DNA of 55,305 nucleotides from Hyphomicrobiales bacterium (GCA_019246665.1 JAFAQA010000016.1:1-55305), one strand, 5' to 3'; counted from the stretch's first letter, positions 46,071 to 54,952 are shown. Program-made: numbers and translations. Notes: generated by a model from the letters alone, not told the origin.

Positions 46071-47176
46071 GCCACAAGCCCTCGAACTTCGAGCTCTCGC
46101 CGGGCCTCCGCGATCCGGTCATGCGCCTGCTGGCCGGCAACCCATTCGCTGAGCTTTGTCAGCCCATCGGCGAAATCTCGCCGTGCGGTGAAGCCGAGCT
46201 CTCGCTGCGCTTTCGAAGTGTCCGCGAAGCAATGGCGGATGTCGCCGGTTCTTGCTTTTCCGATAATCTCGGGTCCGATGTCTGGACGATCCATGGCGAC
46301 GGCGAGCGCCTCGGCGATTTCGGCGACGCTTCGATCCCGGCCGCTGCCGATATTGTAGACCTCGCCATTCGCTTTCGGGTTTTCAAGCGCGAGCGCAAAA
46401 GCTTCGGCCACATCCTCCACATGCACGAAATCGCGTCGTTGTCGCCCGTCCTCGAAAAGAAGCGGTGGCTTGTCGTTCGCGAGGCGGGAGGCAAAAATCG
46501 CCAAGACCCCTGTATATGGGTTGGAGAGCGCCTGACCCGGGCCATAAACGTTGAAGAGGCGCAGCGCCACGGCTTCCATCCCATAGGCGGGCGCCACGGC
46601 GAGCGTCATACGCTCCTGCGCGTATTTCGTCAGCGCGTAGACGGAAGCGAGGTTGGGTCGCTTCCATTCGGGTGTGGGGACCGGCCGCAACGGTCGCCCC
46701 AATTGATCGACCGGATCCCACGACAGGCTCACAGCCTGTTTGCGCGTAGCATCCTCGACAAGCTTTCCATCAGCATCCTGATAAAGGCCTTCGCCGTAGA
46801 CGCTCATGGATGAGGCAACCACCACGCGACGTACCGGCTTTTTGGCGAGAGCTTCGAGAAGCGACGCAGTCCCGAGATCGTTCACGGAGACGTAGCGCTC
46901 GATCGCGTACATGCTTTGGCCGACGCCGACTTCAGCGGCGAGATGAATCACGCTGTCAATCCCTGAAAGCGCCTTCTGCAGCTTCTGCGCATCGCGCACA
47001 TCGCCAACGATGAGCTCGACCCCGTCGAGCCGCGCCGATTTTTGGGCGTCGGGCCCATGAACTTGCTCGAGGAGACAATCGAGAACCCGCACCTTATCCG
47101 CCCGGCGCAATAGTGCTTGAGAGAGGTGACGTCCGATGAAACCAGCTCCCCCTGTAATCAATACGTTTTCGCTCAC
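46067..47176 (-). CDS. NAD-dependent epimerase/dehydratase (UDP-glucose 4-epimerase-like)
   Basis: GTG start, VSENVLITGGAGFIGRHLSQALL; VASSMSVYGEG; YALTKYAQERMTLAVAPAYGMEAVALRLFNVYGPGQALSNPYTG. Confidence 0.9.
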   Translation of the reverse strand: MSENVLITGGAGFIGRHLSQALLRRADKVRVLDCLLEQVHGPDAQKSARLDGVELIVGDVRDAQKLQKALSGIDSVIHLAAEVGVGQSMYAIERYVSVNDLGTASLLEALAKKPVRRVVVASSMSVYGEGLYQDADGKLVEDATRKQAVSLSWDPVDQLGRPLRPVPTPEWKRPNLASVYALTKYAQERMTLAVAPAYGMEAVALRLFNVYGPGQALSNPYTGVLAIFASRLANDKPPLLFEDGRQRRDFVHVEDVAEAFALALENPKANGEVYNIGSGRDRSVAEIAEALAVAMDRPDIGPEIIGKARTGDIRHCFADTSKAQRELGFTARRDFADGLTKLSEWVAGQQAHDRIAEARRELEVRGLVA

Positions 47177-47211
47177 CTCAGCTCCCCAATGCTTAGCGGG
47201 TTCAGCATGGC

Positions 47212-47236
47212 AACTCATTAAAACTGTGAGGGTTCC
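47212..47236 (-). promoter_or_regulatory. Putative EcfG promoter of the glycan cluster, GGAAC-N16-AGTT
   Basis: Minus strand GGAACCCTCACAGTTTTAATGAGTT, about 36 nt upstream of the first epimerase GTG. Confidence 0.5.
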
Positions 47237-47342
47237 AGAGTTGGTCGGGACAAAAGTGAGCGCTGCCGCAACCCGTTCACGAGCCGCCCATCTCTGCCCA
47301 ACCTGGGTGTTGCCTTTGAGCTCGCCGCTGCAATCCTAAACG

Positions 47343-47368
47343 GGAACTTCGCCGGCTCCGTCCCCGTT
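47343..47368 (+). promoter_or_regulatory. Putative EcfG promoter, GGAAC-N17-CGTT
   Basis: ggaacttcgccggctccgtccccgtt upstream of ABC TMD gene; divergent from the glycan cluster promoter. Confidence 0.6.
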
Positions 47369-47431
47369 TGGAACCGGTCCGCACCAAGAGGGAGCGTCGA
47401 GCGAACCTTCTGCAAGGAATGTGAGGCGGAT

Positions 47432-48478
47432 TTGCACCCCTGGCCGTCACCGCTATTGTCGAGACCCTTGCCATCTCTCGATTCGGCCAAGATGCCGAGA
47501 AGCCTCTGGAGTTTGGTCTGGCACCTCAGCGCCACCGATCAAATCTGGGCCGCCATCCTGTCGATTGCGGTCGCGCTCCTCGATACAGCGCCAATCGAAG
47601 TGCAGCGCCGGATCGTGAACGCGATCACTGAAGGCCATGATTTCCAGCCGGTCCTGATCCTCACCCTGATCTACGGCGCGCTGGTCCTGGTGCAGGGTCT
47701 AACCAAGCTGTTGTTGAACGTATACAGAAGCTGGATTGCCGAGAATTCCGTTCGTGCGCTTCGCTCCTTCGTTGGCGGCCTGCCGAGCGCGCGGGCCGCA
47801 AAAGAAAAGGAGGATGCTCGCACGCAGGGAACGGAGATCTCGATTGTGCTCGCCGAGACCGATCCGGTCGGCACTTTTGTGGGCGCGAGCGTCTCGGAAC
47901 CGCTGCTTCAGATCGGCATACTCTGCAGCGTCTTTGGCTATCTCGCCTATTTGCGCCCGCTGTTGGCGCTGGTAGCTCTCCTGGTGCTCTCGCCGCAATT
48001 CGTTTTCGTTCCACTCATTCAGCGCGCCATCAATCGCAAGGTCTCGAAGCGCATCTCGACGTTACGCGCCGCCAGCGCCGGAATGGTGGGAGAGCCTTCC
48101 GACATACGTGCTGCGCTTCGTCGACAGGAGACGCGATTCTTCCACGTTTTCCGCCTCAACATGATCGTGTTCAAGCTGAAGTTCTCACTCAACTTCCTGA
48201 TGAACCTCTCCCACCACATGGGCATTGTCGCCATTCTCGGAATCGGCGGCTGGCTCGTGGTCGGGGGCAAGACGGAGGTCGGAACCGTTGTGGCTTTCAT
48301 TTCAGGGATGCAGACCATAAAGGACCCTTGGGGCGACCTCGTAACCTGGTACCAGAATCTCATGGTTACGCGCACCAAGTTCGGTCTTATCTCCGATGCC
48401 ATTCGAGAAAGAGGCTCGGCTAGCAAGGAGCTTACTGCCCAAGGACGTGAGGTGGCCTTCGCTCCTGAGGCACCCTGA
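47432..48478 (+). CDS. ABC exporter-type transmembrane domain protein lacking an NBD
   Basis: Multi-TM ABC membrane-domain-like sequence (PLLALVALLVLSPQFVFVPLIQRAINRKVSKRISTLR...TEVGTVVAFISGMQTIKDPWGDLVTWYQNLMVTRTKFGLI); stops without Walker A/B; possible starts TTG 47432 or ATG 47492. Confidence 0.75.
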   Translation: MHPWPSPLLSRPLPSLDSAKMPRSLWSLVWHLSATDQIWAAILSIAVALLDTAPIEVQRRIVNAITEGHDFQPVLILTLIYGALVLVQGLTKLLLNVYRSWIAENSVRALRSFVGGLPSARAAKEKEDARTQGTEISIVLAETDPVGTFVGASVSEPLLQIGILCSVFGYLAYLRPLLALVALLVLSPQFVFVPLIQRAINRKVSKRISTLRAASAGMVGEPSDIRAALRRQETRFFHVFRLNMIVFKLKFSLNFLMNLSHHMGIVAILGIGGWLVVGGKTEVGTVVAFISGMQTIKDPWGDLVTWYQNLMVTRTKFGLISDAIRERGSASKELTAQGREVAFAPEAP

Positions 48479-48596
48479 ATACTTCGCTGCGACAGCAGTT
48501 GCGGGCTTGCGCTCAACGCCAACGGTATATGCAAAAATGCGACGCGCGCGGCCCTTTCAGACCGAGCGCGCCGCGAAGGTCTCGGAATTCAGGCGA

Positions 48597-49334
48597 TCAG
48601 GCCGGCATCACGGCCACAATCTCGAAGTTGCGCGGATTGATGATGACGATCTCATTGCCGACCAGGACGAACTCATAGGGCCGCCATCTTGGGTTGAGCT
48701 CGACAATCTCCCGAGGCAAGCGGTGCAGATGAACAGTCCTCGGCACCGGCGTCCCGACCGAAAGCGAGAACCCCCCATTCGTTATGGGACGAATATTCTC
48801 TTTTTTGAGAACCTCGGTGATGCGGCCCCGCTGCTCGCTCGTAAGCGAAGCGGATGGCGTACTTTCCTGCGCCTTACCGGCGCTCGTCTCGCCCGTGGCA
48901 GCCGATTGCCCCTTGGTCTCAGATCCGCGAGCAGTCCGCGTCGACTGATTGTCCGATGAGCCTTGAGTCGAAGCTTGGCTTTGGCCTTTCGATGGTGACT
49001 GGCTTTGCATCGACCCTTGGCTTTGCCCGTTCCCGGAACGCCCCAGGTCTCCACGTTTCATCTCGCCGGGACGCCGGGTTTGCGCTCCGCTCGTGCCATT
49101 CTCTTGCCCCGCTTGACCCATTTGCTGCTTGCCCGGCTGGCGCGCTTCGGTGCTTCGTTTGCGAGGCTGCGTCGATTCATCCCCCGAAGTCTGCGACTGC
49201 ATCTGGCTCGCTCCGCCAGTCTGCGATTGCAGTCCCGTTCCTTGGTTCGCTGTTCCTCCGGTTTGCGCCCAAGCCGCCCCACCCCCCGCAGCCAAGCCAA
49301 GGGCCAGCATTGATACCAAAAGCTTACTGCTCAT
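48597..49334 (-). CDS. DUF1236 domain-containing secreted protein with Q/S/G-rich linker
   Basis: Signal peptide MSSKLLVSMLALGLAAGGGAAWAQ; low-complexity QTGG/SQ repeats; C-term GTPVPRTVHLHRLPREIVELNPRWRPYEFVLVGNEIVIINPRNFEIVAVMPA. Confidence 0.87.
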   Translation of the reverse strand: MSSKLLVSMLALGLAAGGGAAWAQTGGTANQGTGLQSQTGGASQMQSQTSGDESTQPRKRSTEARQPGKQQMGQAGQENGTSGAQTRRPGEMKRGDLGRSGNGQSQGSMQSQSPSKGQSQASTQGSSDNQSTRTARGSETKGQSAATGETSAGKAQESTPSASLTSEQRGRITEVLKKENIRPITNGGFSLSVGTPVPRTVHLHRLPREIVELNPRWRPYEFVLVGNEIVIINPRNFEIVAVMPA

Positions 49335-49386
49335 GACATTCACCTTTTCTGGATCGGTCCTCCCCTCATGTTTTTCGATCAAGGAA

Positions 49387-49411
49387 AACGGTAGCCTCGA
49401 AGCGAGGTTCC
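49387..49411 (-). promoter_or_regulatory. Putative EcfG promoter, GGAAC-N16-CGTT
   Basis: Minus strand GGAACCTCGCTTCGAGGCTACCGTT, about 53 nt upstream of DUF1236 ATG. Confidence 0.65.
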
Positions 49412-49551
49412 CTTGTGCTCCGGAAAGGTGTGCGAGCGCTTTCGTTCTGAGCGGCGTCCGCAACAAGCGCTTCGCACTTGTTCAGGCGACGAGAGAGGAA
49501 ACGAGGAGAACGATGCACAGGCGCTTCGTTCCGGCTTACGACGGCAGCTTC

Positions 49552-49965
49552 TCACGCTTCTGAAGTGCCATCCCAACGACGCGCCCGACTGAGAATGTTG
49601 CGGGACTCATCGAGGGTGAGCCGCGCCGCCGACACTTCACGCACGATCGCCGACGCCACGCCTTTTATGCGTTCAGCCCTCGCCTTGGCCTTGGCAAGTG
49701 CGCTCATGGCCGAGCGCGCTGATCTACCCCTCTTCGATCCGAAGACTTCGATGAATGGCAAATCAATAAGGACTTGCCCGGCGTCATCGGCGATCTCGAA
49801 GGCGTATAGCTGTGGGTCTTCGCCTTCCACCAGCAGCTCCTGCCAAATATCGCGGGCAGCGCGAAAGGCCTCCAGATATGCCGCGTCGAGATTAGAGAAT
49901 TCGAGCCCGTCCTCGTCGCGCGCGAGATCATGGCGGTTGCGCAAATGGAAAAAGAAGCGGGGAAT
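49552..49965 (-). CDS. DUF6894-like protein, apparent ATT start codon
   Basis: (I/M)PRFFFHLRNRHDLARDEDGLEFSNLDAAYLEAFRAARDIW; GGAGG 5 nt upstream of ATT at 49963-49965. Confidence 0.7.
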   Translation of the reverse strand: MPRFFFHLRNRHDLARDEDGLEFSNLDAAYLEAFRAARDIWQELLVEGEDPQLYAFEIADDAGQVLIDLPFIEVFGSKRGRSARSAMSALAKAKARAERIKGVASAIVREVSAARLTLDESRNILSRARRWDGTSEA

Positions 49966-49986
49966 GTTGGCCTCCCTTGTACTCGA

Positions 49987-50772
49987 TCAAATGCGAAAGC
50001 GGGACTGATCCTCAAGATAGCTCCTGGTTACAGTCCGTCGAGACGCATCGCCATCATCCAGAACATGTAGATAGCTCGTCTTGAACAAGGCAAGTCCGCG
50101 AAGCTTTGTCGGATCAAGGATCACAAGGGAATGGTTGTGCTGAGCGATCAAGCCTTGGCTGCGCAATTGCTGCAGCGTTCGATTCACGTGAACCGCGGAT
50201 AATCCAAGCGAGTCGGCGAGATCCTGCTGGGTGATCGGGAATTCGCAGCTATTATTTCGGGCAAGATGGACCGCTTGCAACCGATGGTATATTTCACAGA
50301 TGAGATGCGCCGTTCGTTCGAGCGCCGTGCGGCGTCCGATGCTCACCACGCGCTCCTGCAAAATCGCCTCGTTCACCAAAGCGCTCCGCCACAAGGCGCG
50401 CGCTATCCGAGGGTGCTCGTCAATGACCTTGTCGAGCTTTGCCCGCGGAATTTTGGCAAGCAGCGCCGGGGATAAGGTCGCGACCGAATAGCCGATCTTG
50501 CGAACAACGAACACGTAAGGGTCGCAAAGATCCCCCGGCACGAAGTAGCCAGTGATTTGCCGGCGACCGTCGTCGAGGTGCTTGTAACAGCAGGCAAAGC
50601 CGTCGAGCATGAGGATCACCCCTTGCGGCTCCTCGCCCTCGAACATGACATCGACATGCGCGGGAAGGCACTTGGATGCCTTGCCGAGAGCTTCCAAGGC
50701 GAGCCTGTCGGCCTCCTCGAGCCGAACAAAGTTCTCAAGCTTGCGGATAAGATATTGGCTCACATCCACCAC
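49987..50772 (-). CDS. Crp/Fnr family transcriptional regulator
   Basis: cNMP-binding-like N domain (VMFEGEEPQGVILMLDGFACCYKHLDDGRRQITGYFVPGDLCDP) and HTH (ITQQDLADSLGLSAVHVNRTLQQLRSQGLI). Confidence 0.94.
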   Translation of the reverse strand: MVDVSQYLIRKLENFVRLEEADRLALEALGKASKCLPAHVDVMFEGEEPQGVILMLDGFACCYKHLDDGRRQITGYFVPGDLCDPYVFVVRKIGYSVATLSPALLAKIPRAKLDKVIDEHPRIARALWRSALVNEAILQERVVSIGRRTALERTAHLICEIYHRLQAVHLARNNSCEFPITQQDLADSLGLSAVHVNRTLQQLRSQGLIAQHNHSLVILDPTKLRGLALFKTSYLHVLDDGDASRRTVTRSYLEDQSRFRI

Positions 50773-50903
50773 CGGATCGTATGCCAGGCTGGTCGTCGTG
50801 GCTCTAAGAAGACGAACAGCATAGGGTGACCGAGAACAATTCCTCTTGTAACCAAGGCGTTTTGTAAGTAAGGCGTTCTTCTTTTCCGCCTGTTACCTCG
50901 AGG

Positions 50904-51485
50904 CTAGGAACGTGGCCCCCTTTTTAGATAGGCCCATTGCAGGACCGCGACCGTTTTCGCGTCGAGGATAGCTCCTGTCCCGATCATGCCGAAAGCTTCT
51001 CGCAAGGGAGCCTCGAGAACTTCGATATATTCGCCTTCTTCGTGCAAACCCCCGCCCTGCGAAACCTTATCGGCGGGAGAGTACGTTGCGAGATAGCAGC
51101 TGACCTTCTCGGTGATATTTCCCGGGCTGCTGAAGAGATCGAAGATCCTTTGTAGATCATGCAGCCTGTAGCCGAGTTCCTCTTCGGCCTCATGCAAGAT
51201 TCGAGTTTCGGGATCCTCTCCCTCGAGCTTGCCGGCGCACGCCTCTATCAGCGGTTCTCGATATCCGTTGAGCCACGCCGGCAACCGAAATTGCCGCGTC
51301 AACAAGACCGTGCCGCGCTCCGCATCCAAGGGAAGAACGACGGCCGCGTCATCGAGCTCGTAGATCTCGCGCGTGCTGACGACCCTTGCGCCATCCTGCG
51401 CCCTATAGTCGAAGGTGACCTTCTTGAGGTTCCCCTTCCCCCGAGCCAGGATTTCCGTCGCCCGAATGTGCACATCCTGGTCCAT
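50904..51485 (-). CDS. NUDIX hydrolase (NudK / ADP-sugar pyrophosphatase-like)
   Basis: Nudix box GKLEGEDPETRILHEAEEELGY; VVLPLDAERGTVLLTRQFRLPAWLNGY. Confidence 0.9.
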   Translation of the reverse strand: MDQDVHIRATEILARGKGNLKKVTFDYRAQDGARVVSTREIYELDDAAVVLPLDAERGTVLLTRQFRLPAWLNGYREPLIEACAGKLEGEDPETRILHEAEEELGYRLHDLQRIFDLFSSPGNITEKVSCYLATYSPADKVSQGGGLHEEGEYIEVLEAPLREAFGMIGTGAILDAKTVAVLQWAYLKRGPRS

Positions 51486-51627
51486 GCGCCGCTCTTTTTT
51501 CGTCCACTCCTTGCGAAGTCGACATGGAGGCGCGAAGTTCCGGAGGGCCGACGCAAAGCTCCTTTTCGACGCCCAGCGGCGCCACGCGAGAAGCCTCGCA
51601 ATCCAGTTTCGGAATCACGGCACGGGT

Positions 51628-51837
51628 CTAGCGGCTTTCCTTGAGACGCTGCAGTGCCGCGTCGAGCTTTTCGGGGTCGGATCCGCATCTTGCCAGAAGC
51701 CGGCACGCCTGGAGATGACTGATCCCATTCCGGAAGGCGAGGGCGCTCGCATGATCGCGGTTCACAAGGCCGCGCATCTCTGTGCCTTCACGCCCTGTGG
51801 AAACGGCCTCGTCTTCCGAATGCGCGCTTCGCCTCAC
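51628..51837 (-). CDS. Small hypothetical protein (helical, possibly DUF3606-like)
   Basis: ALAFRNGISHLQACRLLARCGSDPEKLDAALQRLKES. Confidence 0.4.
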   Translation of the reverse strand: MRRSAHSEDEAVSTGREGTEMRGLVNRDHASALAFRNGISHLQACRLLARCGSDPEKLDAALQRLKESR

Positions 51838-51893
51838 CCGAATACCCTTGCGATAACTTAGGCAACCGAGGGCACTAATCCTGAGCCCGGCGG

Positions 51894-52136
51894 TCAGCGA
51901 GAGCGCACATGACCTTCATGACCGCGATCGTGAAAAAGATAGAAGCCGTAGCGATGGCTGGACCAATCCGGGATGTCCTCCCGAATGCCCGAATTTAGAA
52001 GATCCTTTTCGTCGGCGACTCCGCCGTAGACCCAGGCGCGCCCGCTGAGAAAAAGCGGCAACGGCTCTGTTTGAGGAACGGCGCAACAAATCCTCGGTTG
52101 CGATACCCGTCTGAAGAGGTTGTAATGAGTCGTCAC
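51894..52136 (-). CDS. Small hypothetical protein
   Basis: CAVPQTEPLPLFLSGRAWVYGGVADEKDLLNSGIREDIPDWSSHRYGFYLFH; likely GTG start (VTTHYNLF). Confidence 0.45.
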   Translation of the reverse strand: MTTHYNLFRRVSQPRICCAVPQTEPLPLFLSGRAWVYGGVADEKDLLNSGIREDIPDWSSHRYGFYLFHDRGHEGHVRSR

Positions 52137-52266
52137 ATCGAGCCTCCCACAACGACCCGTATGGCCATCGGCGCGCTCCAAAGAATATCGACCCGCCTCA
52201 AAAATTGCGCACTAACATAAGTTAGTCAGGCATTGTCCCTGTGCATGGTTTGCTCGACGAAACTGC

Positions 52267-52291
52267 GGAACCTTTCCTTTCAACCCCGGTT
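52267..52291 (+). promoter_or_regulatory. Putative EcfG promoter, GGAAC-N16-GGTT
   Basis: ggaacctttcctttcaaccccggtt, about 56 nt upstream of PRC-barrel ATG. Confidence 0.5.
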
Positions 52292-52346
52292 TTCGTGGCA
52301 GAATTCCGCGGGCTCTAAGCTCGCGATTAGGACGGAGGATCAGACC

Positions 52347-52901
52347 ATGAAAGCAACGGTGCATGCGCTCGCGCTCGCGGCCCTCATGAGCGCTCTCGGT
52401 TCCTCGACCCATGCGCAAACCAACACCACCGGCGAGCAACATTTCGTTTCCAATGCGAGTCAGGGAGAGTGGCGCGCCTCAAAGCTCGTCGGCGTCGCTA
52501 TATACGGACCGGATAACAAGTCGATCGGCAAGGTAAGCGACATCATCATTGACGGATCCGGAACCGTGAAAGCCCTGGTCGTGGGCGTGGGCGGCTTTCT
52601 CGGTGTCGGTCAGAAAGACGTGGGGCTGCCTTTCACCGAGGTGAAATGGAGTGACCAGCCGGTCGTCGAGCCAACGCCCGCTCCGGCGACGGCCATGCAG
52701 CCGACGCCACCCGCAAACTCGTCATCGATCGCCTCGACCAATCAAAATGCCGCACCTTCGGCGACGACCTTGCCGGGCAGTTCGGCGGTCACACCGCCAC
52801 GGACGACAGTATATGACTACCCCGACCACGGAACGGTGAGTTTGACCAAGGACGAGCTCAAAGCGGCACCCGACTTCCATTACGCTTCTGGGAAATCCTG
52901 A
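52347..52901 (+). CDS. Secreted PRC-barrel domain protein
   Basis: Signal peptide ending THAQT; WRASKLVGVAIYGPDNKSIGKVSDIIIDGSGTVKALVVGVGGFLGVGQKDVGLPF. Confidence 0.92.
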   Translation: MKATVHALALAALMSALGSSTHAQTNTTGEQHFVSNASQGEWRASKLVGVAIYGPDNKSIGKVSDIIIDGSGTVKALVVGVGGFLGVGQKDVGLPFTEVKWSDQPVVEPTPAPATAMQPTPPANSSSIASTNQNAAPSATTLPGSSAVTPPRTTVYDYPDHGTVSLTKDELKAAPDFHYASGKS

Positions 52902-53016
52902 CGCGCAATTTCGCGAGGAGGCGCCCTTCGCCTCTCGCATCTAGTCCCTAACGAACCGGGGGGCAGACGAGCGGCGAAGTTTTCATCGGCTATGGCGTAC
53001 AAGCCAAGGCAGGACC

Positions 53017-53355
53017 ATGGCCAATACGCAGCTCAGCCGATGCGACCTTTTGGCATCGGCAGTGCTTTTCGCCAGTACGGCGGGCGCGAGGGCGGGCGTC
53101 GCGAATCTCTTTCCGGATCTCGCGACTTCGAGTTCGGTTGCTTCGCGTGAGCCCACGAGCCTCATTCGCGTGGTGCTTCGCGGCACGCAAAGCGTTTCGA
53201 CCCCAAGCGCCCGCCCCAGCATGCCCGCCTACGGCTGGCAACTGAACGACGCCGTCCTCACCTTTACCCGCGACAGCTGGGGCCATGCGGCCGTCCCCGT
53301 TAGCGAACGCAATGTTCGGAACGCCCGTGCGCGGCTTGCCACAAGAAGCGATTGA
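53017..53355 (+). pseudogene. C-terminal remnant of a cytochrome c, heme-binding CxxCH absent
   Basis: GVANLFPDLATSSSVASREPTSLIRVVLRGTQSVSTPSARPSMPAYGWQLNDAVLTFTRDSWGHAAVPV resembles the C-terminus of ADH/gluconate-dehydrogenase-type cytochrome c. Confidence 0.65.
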
Positions 53356-53469
53356 GAAATTAACAACCAATCGAGAAACTCAATAGGTGAATCGTGATCG
53401 CCCGAGCTCCCCGTCACGTGGCGCAAAATCGATCATCATTCTCGAGGTGCACCGGAACGGCAGGCTCGC

Positions 53470-54747
53470 ATGAAGCGCAGGGTAAAACTCCCGCTCCGCA
53501 AGACAGCCGCAAAATACCGTCGAGCCCGCAGGTCCTTGCGCGAGCCGATCTCGGCTCGCAGCCGACACGGGCTCGACTGGACCAATTTCTTCATCTCGGA
53601 TGTTCAGACGAGCTTCGGCTCTTTCGTCGCCTTCTACCTCGCCGGTTTGCACTGGTCGAAACCCGATGTCGGCCTCGTGCTGACTGTCGGTGGCCTCGCG
53701 GCCGTCATTAGCCTCGTTCCCGGCGGAGCCCTCGCCGACGAAAGTGCCCATAAGCGGCTTCTGGTCGCCTGCGGCATCGTCTCACTTGCCGGTGCCGCCC
53801 TCATCTACGCGCTTGCCCCCGCTTTTTACACGGTAATGCTTGCCGAGGTGCTCCATGGGACCACGGCCGGATTGATCGGCCCCGGCATTTCCGCAATCAG
53901 CCTTGGGCTTGTGGGGCGGCGAGCCATGTCCTCGCGAACGGGTCGCAACCAGCGATTTCAAGCGGCCGGAACCGCGATTACCGCCGGAATTATGGGATTC
54001 ATCGGCTCACGCTTCTCGACGCCGGCGATTTTTTTCGCAACGGCTGCGTTTTGCGCCCCAGCGCTTCTTGCGCTCAGCCTCATTCGTCCCGATGAAATCG
54101 ACTATCACCGCGCCCGCAATGCCAAGACTGGCGAGCAATCGCGCGATCTCTCACGGCTTCCCGACCTTGCCAAGAATCGCCCACTCCTCATCTTCGCCGC
54201 ATGTCTTATGCTGCTTCAGCTCGCCGACGCCTCGATGCTGCCCATAATCGGCGAAAACCTTGCGCTCAGCGCCAGCGGCTTCGGCTCGCTCTACATGTCC
54301 GGGCTCATTGTGACACCACAAGTGGTGGTTGCCGGATTGGCGCCGTGGGCCGGCTATCATTCTGAAAAACGTGGCCGCAAACCGCTTCTTGTCCTCGCTT
54401 TCGCGATCGAAGCTGCGCGGGCGTTGCTGCTTGCCTTTTTCAGCAGCTATTCGGTGCTGATCCTGGTGCAGCTCCTCAACGGCATCAGTTCGTCAATCAT
54501 TTCGGTGTTGACGATCCTCGTGATCGCGGACCTTACGGCCGGCAGCGGTCGATTCAATTTGATGACGGGCGTGGTCGGCATGCTTCAGGCGATCGCCGCG
54601 GCCATCAGCACCACGTTGACCGGTTTTCTCTTTGCAAAGTTCGGCACCTCGATGGGATTCTTCGCGATCACCGGTGTCGCGACGGCAGCAACGCTCCTGC
54701 TCTGGAGCGCGCTGCCCGAGACCAAGCCGGCAAAATATCTCGATTGA
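53470..54747 (+). CDS. MFS transporter
   Basis: 12-TM-like; VGGLAAVISLVPGGALADESAHKRLLVACG motif-A-like loop; GYHSEKRGRKPLLVLAFAIEAARALLLAF. Confidence 0.92.
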   Translation: MKRRVKLPLRKTAAKYRRARRSLREPISARSRHGLDWTNFFISDVQTSFGSFVAFYLAGLHWSKPDVGLVLTVGGLAAVISLVPGGALADESAHKRLLVACGIVSLAGAALIYALAPAFYTVMLAEVLHGTTAGLIGPGISAISLGLVGRRAMSSRTGRNQRFQAAGTAITAGIMGFIGSRFSTPAIFFATAAFCAPALLALSLIRPDEIDYHRARNAKTGEQSRDLSRLPDLAKNRPLLIFAACLMLLQLADASMLPIIGENLALSASGFGSLYMSGLIVTPQVVVAGLAPWAGYHSEKRGRKPLLVLAFAIEAARALLLAFFSSYSVLILVQLLNGISSSIISVLTILVIADLTAGSGRFNLMTGVVGMLQAIAAAISTTLTGFLFAKFGTSMGFFAITGVATAATLLLWSALPETKPAKYLD

Positions 54748-54952
54748 ACCTGCGACCACTTGCTCGACGAAGCGCCCATGGCTGAAGCTTGGCGGCCTCA
54801 GGGTTGCGCATGGGCTCGATCGCAAGCGCAACCGAGACGAATGCGCCGTTCTCGAAGGAGGCGCGTCTCGTTCTGGCATCATGACGGTGCTCGAACCTTT
54901 TTGCGCTCGAGAAAGAGGCAAATTCCGAGTGGTTCGCAAGTTCAAAGCCTAT

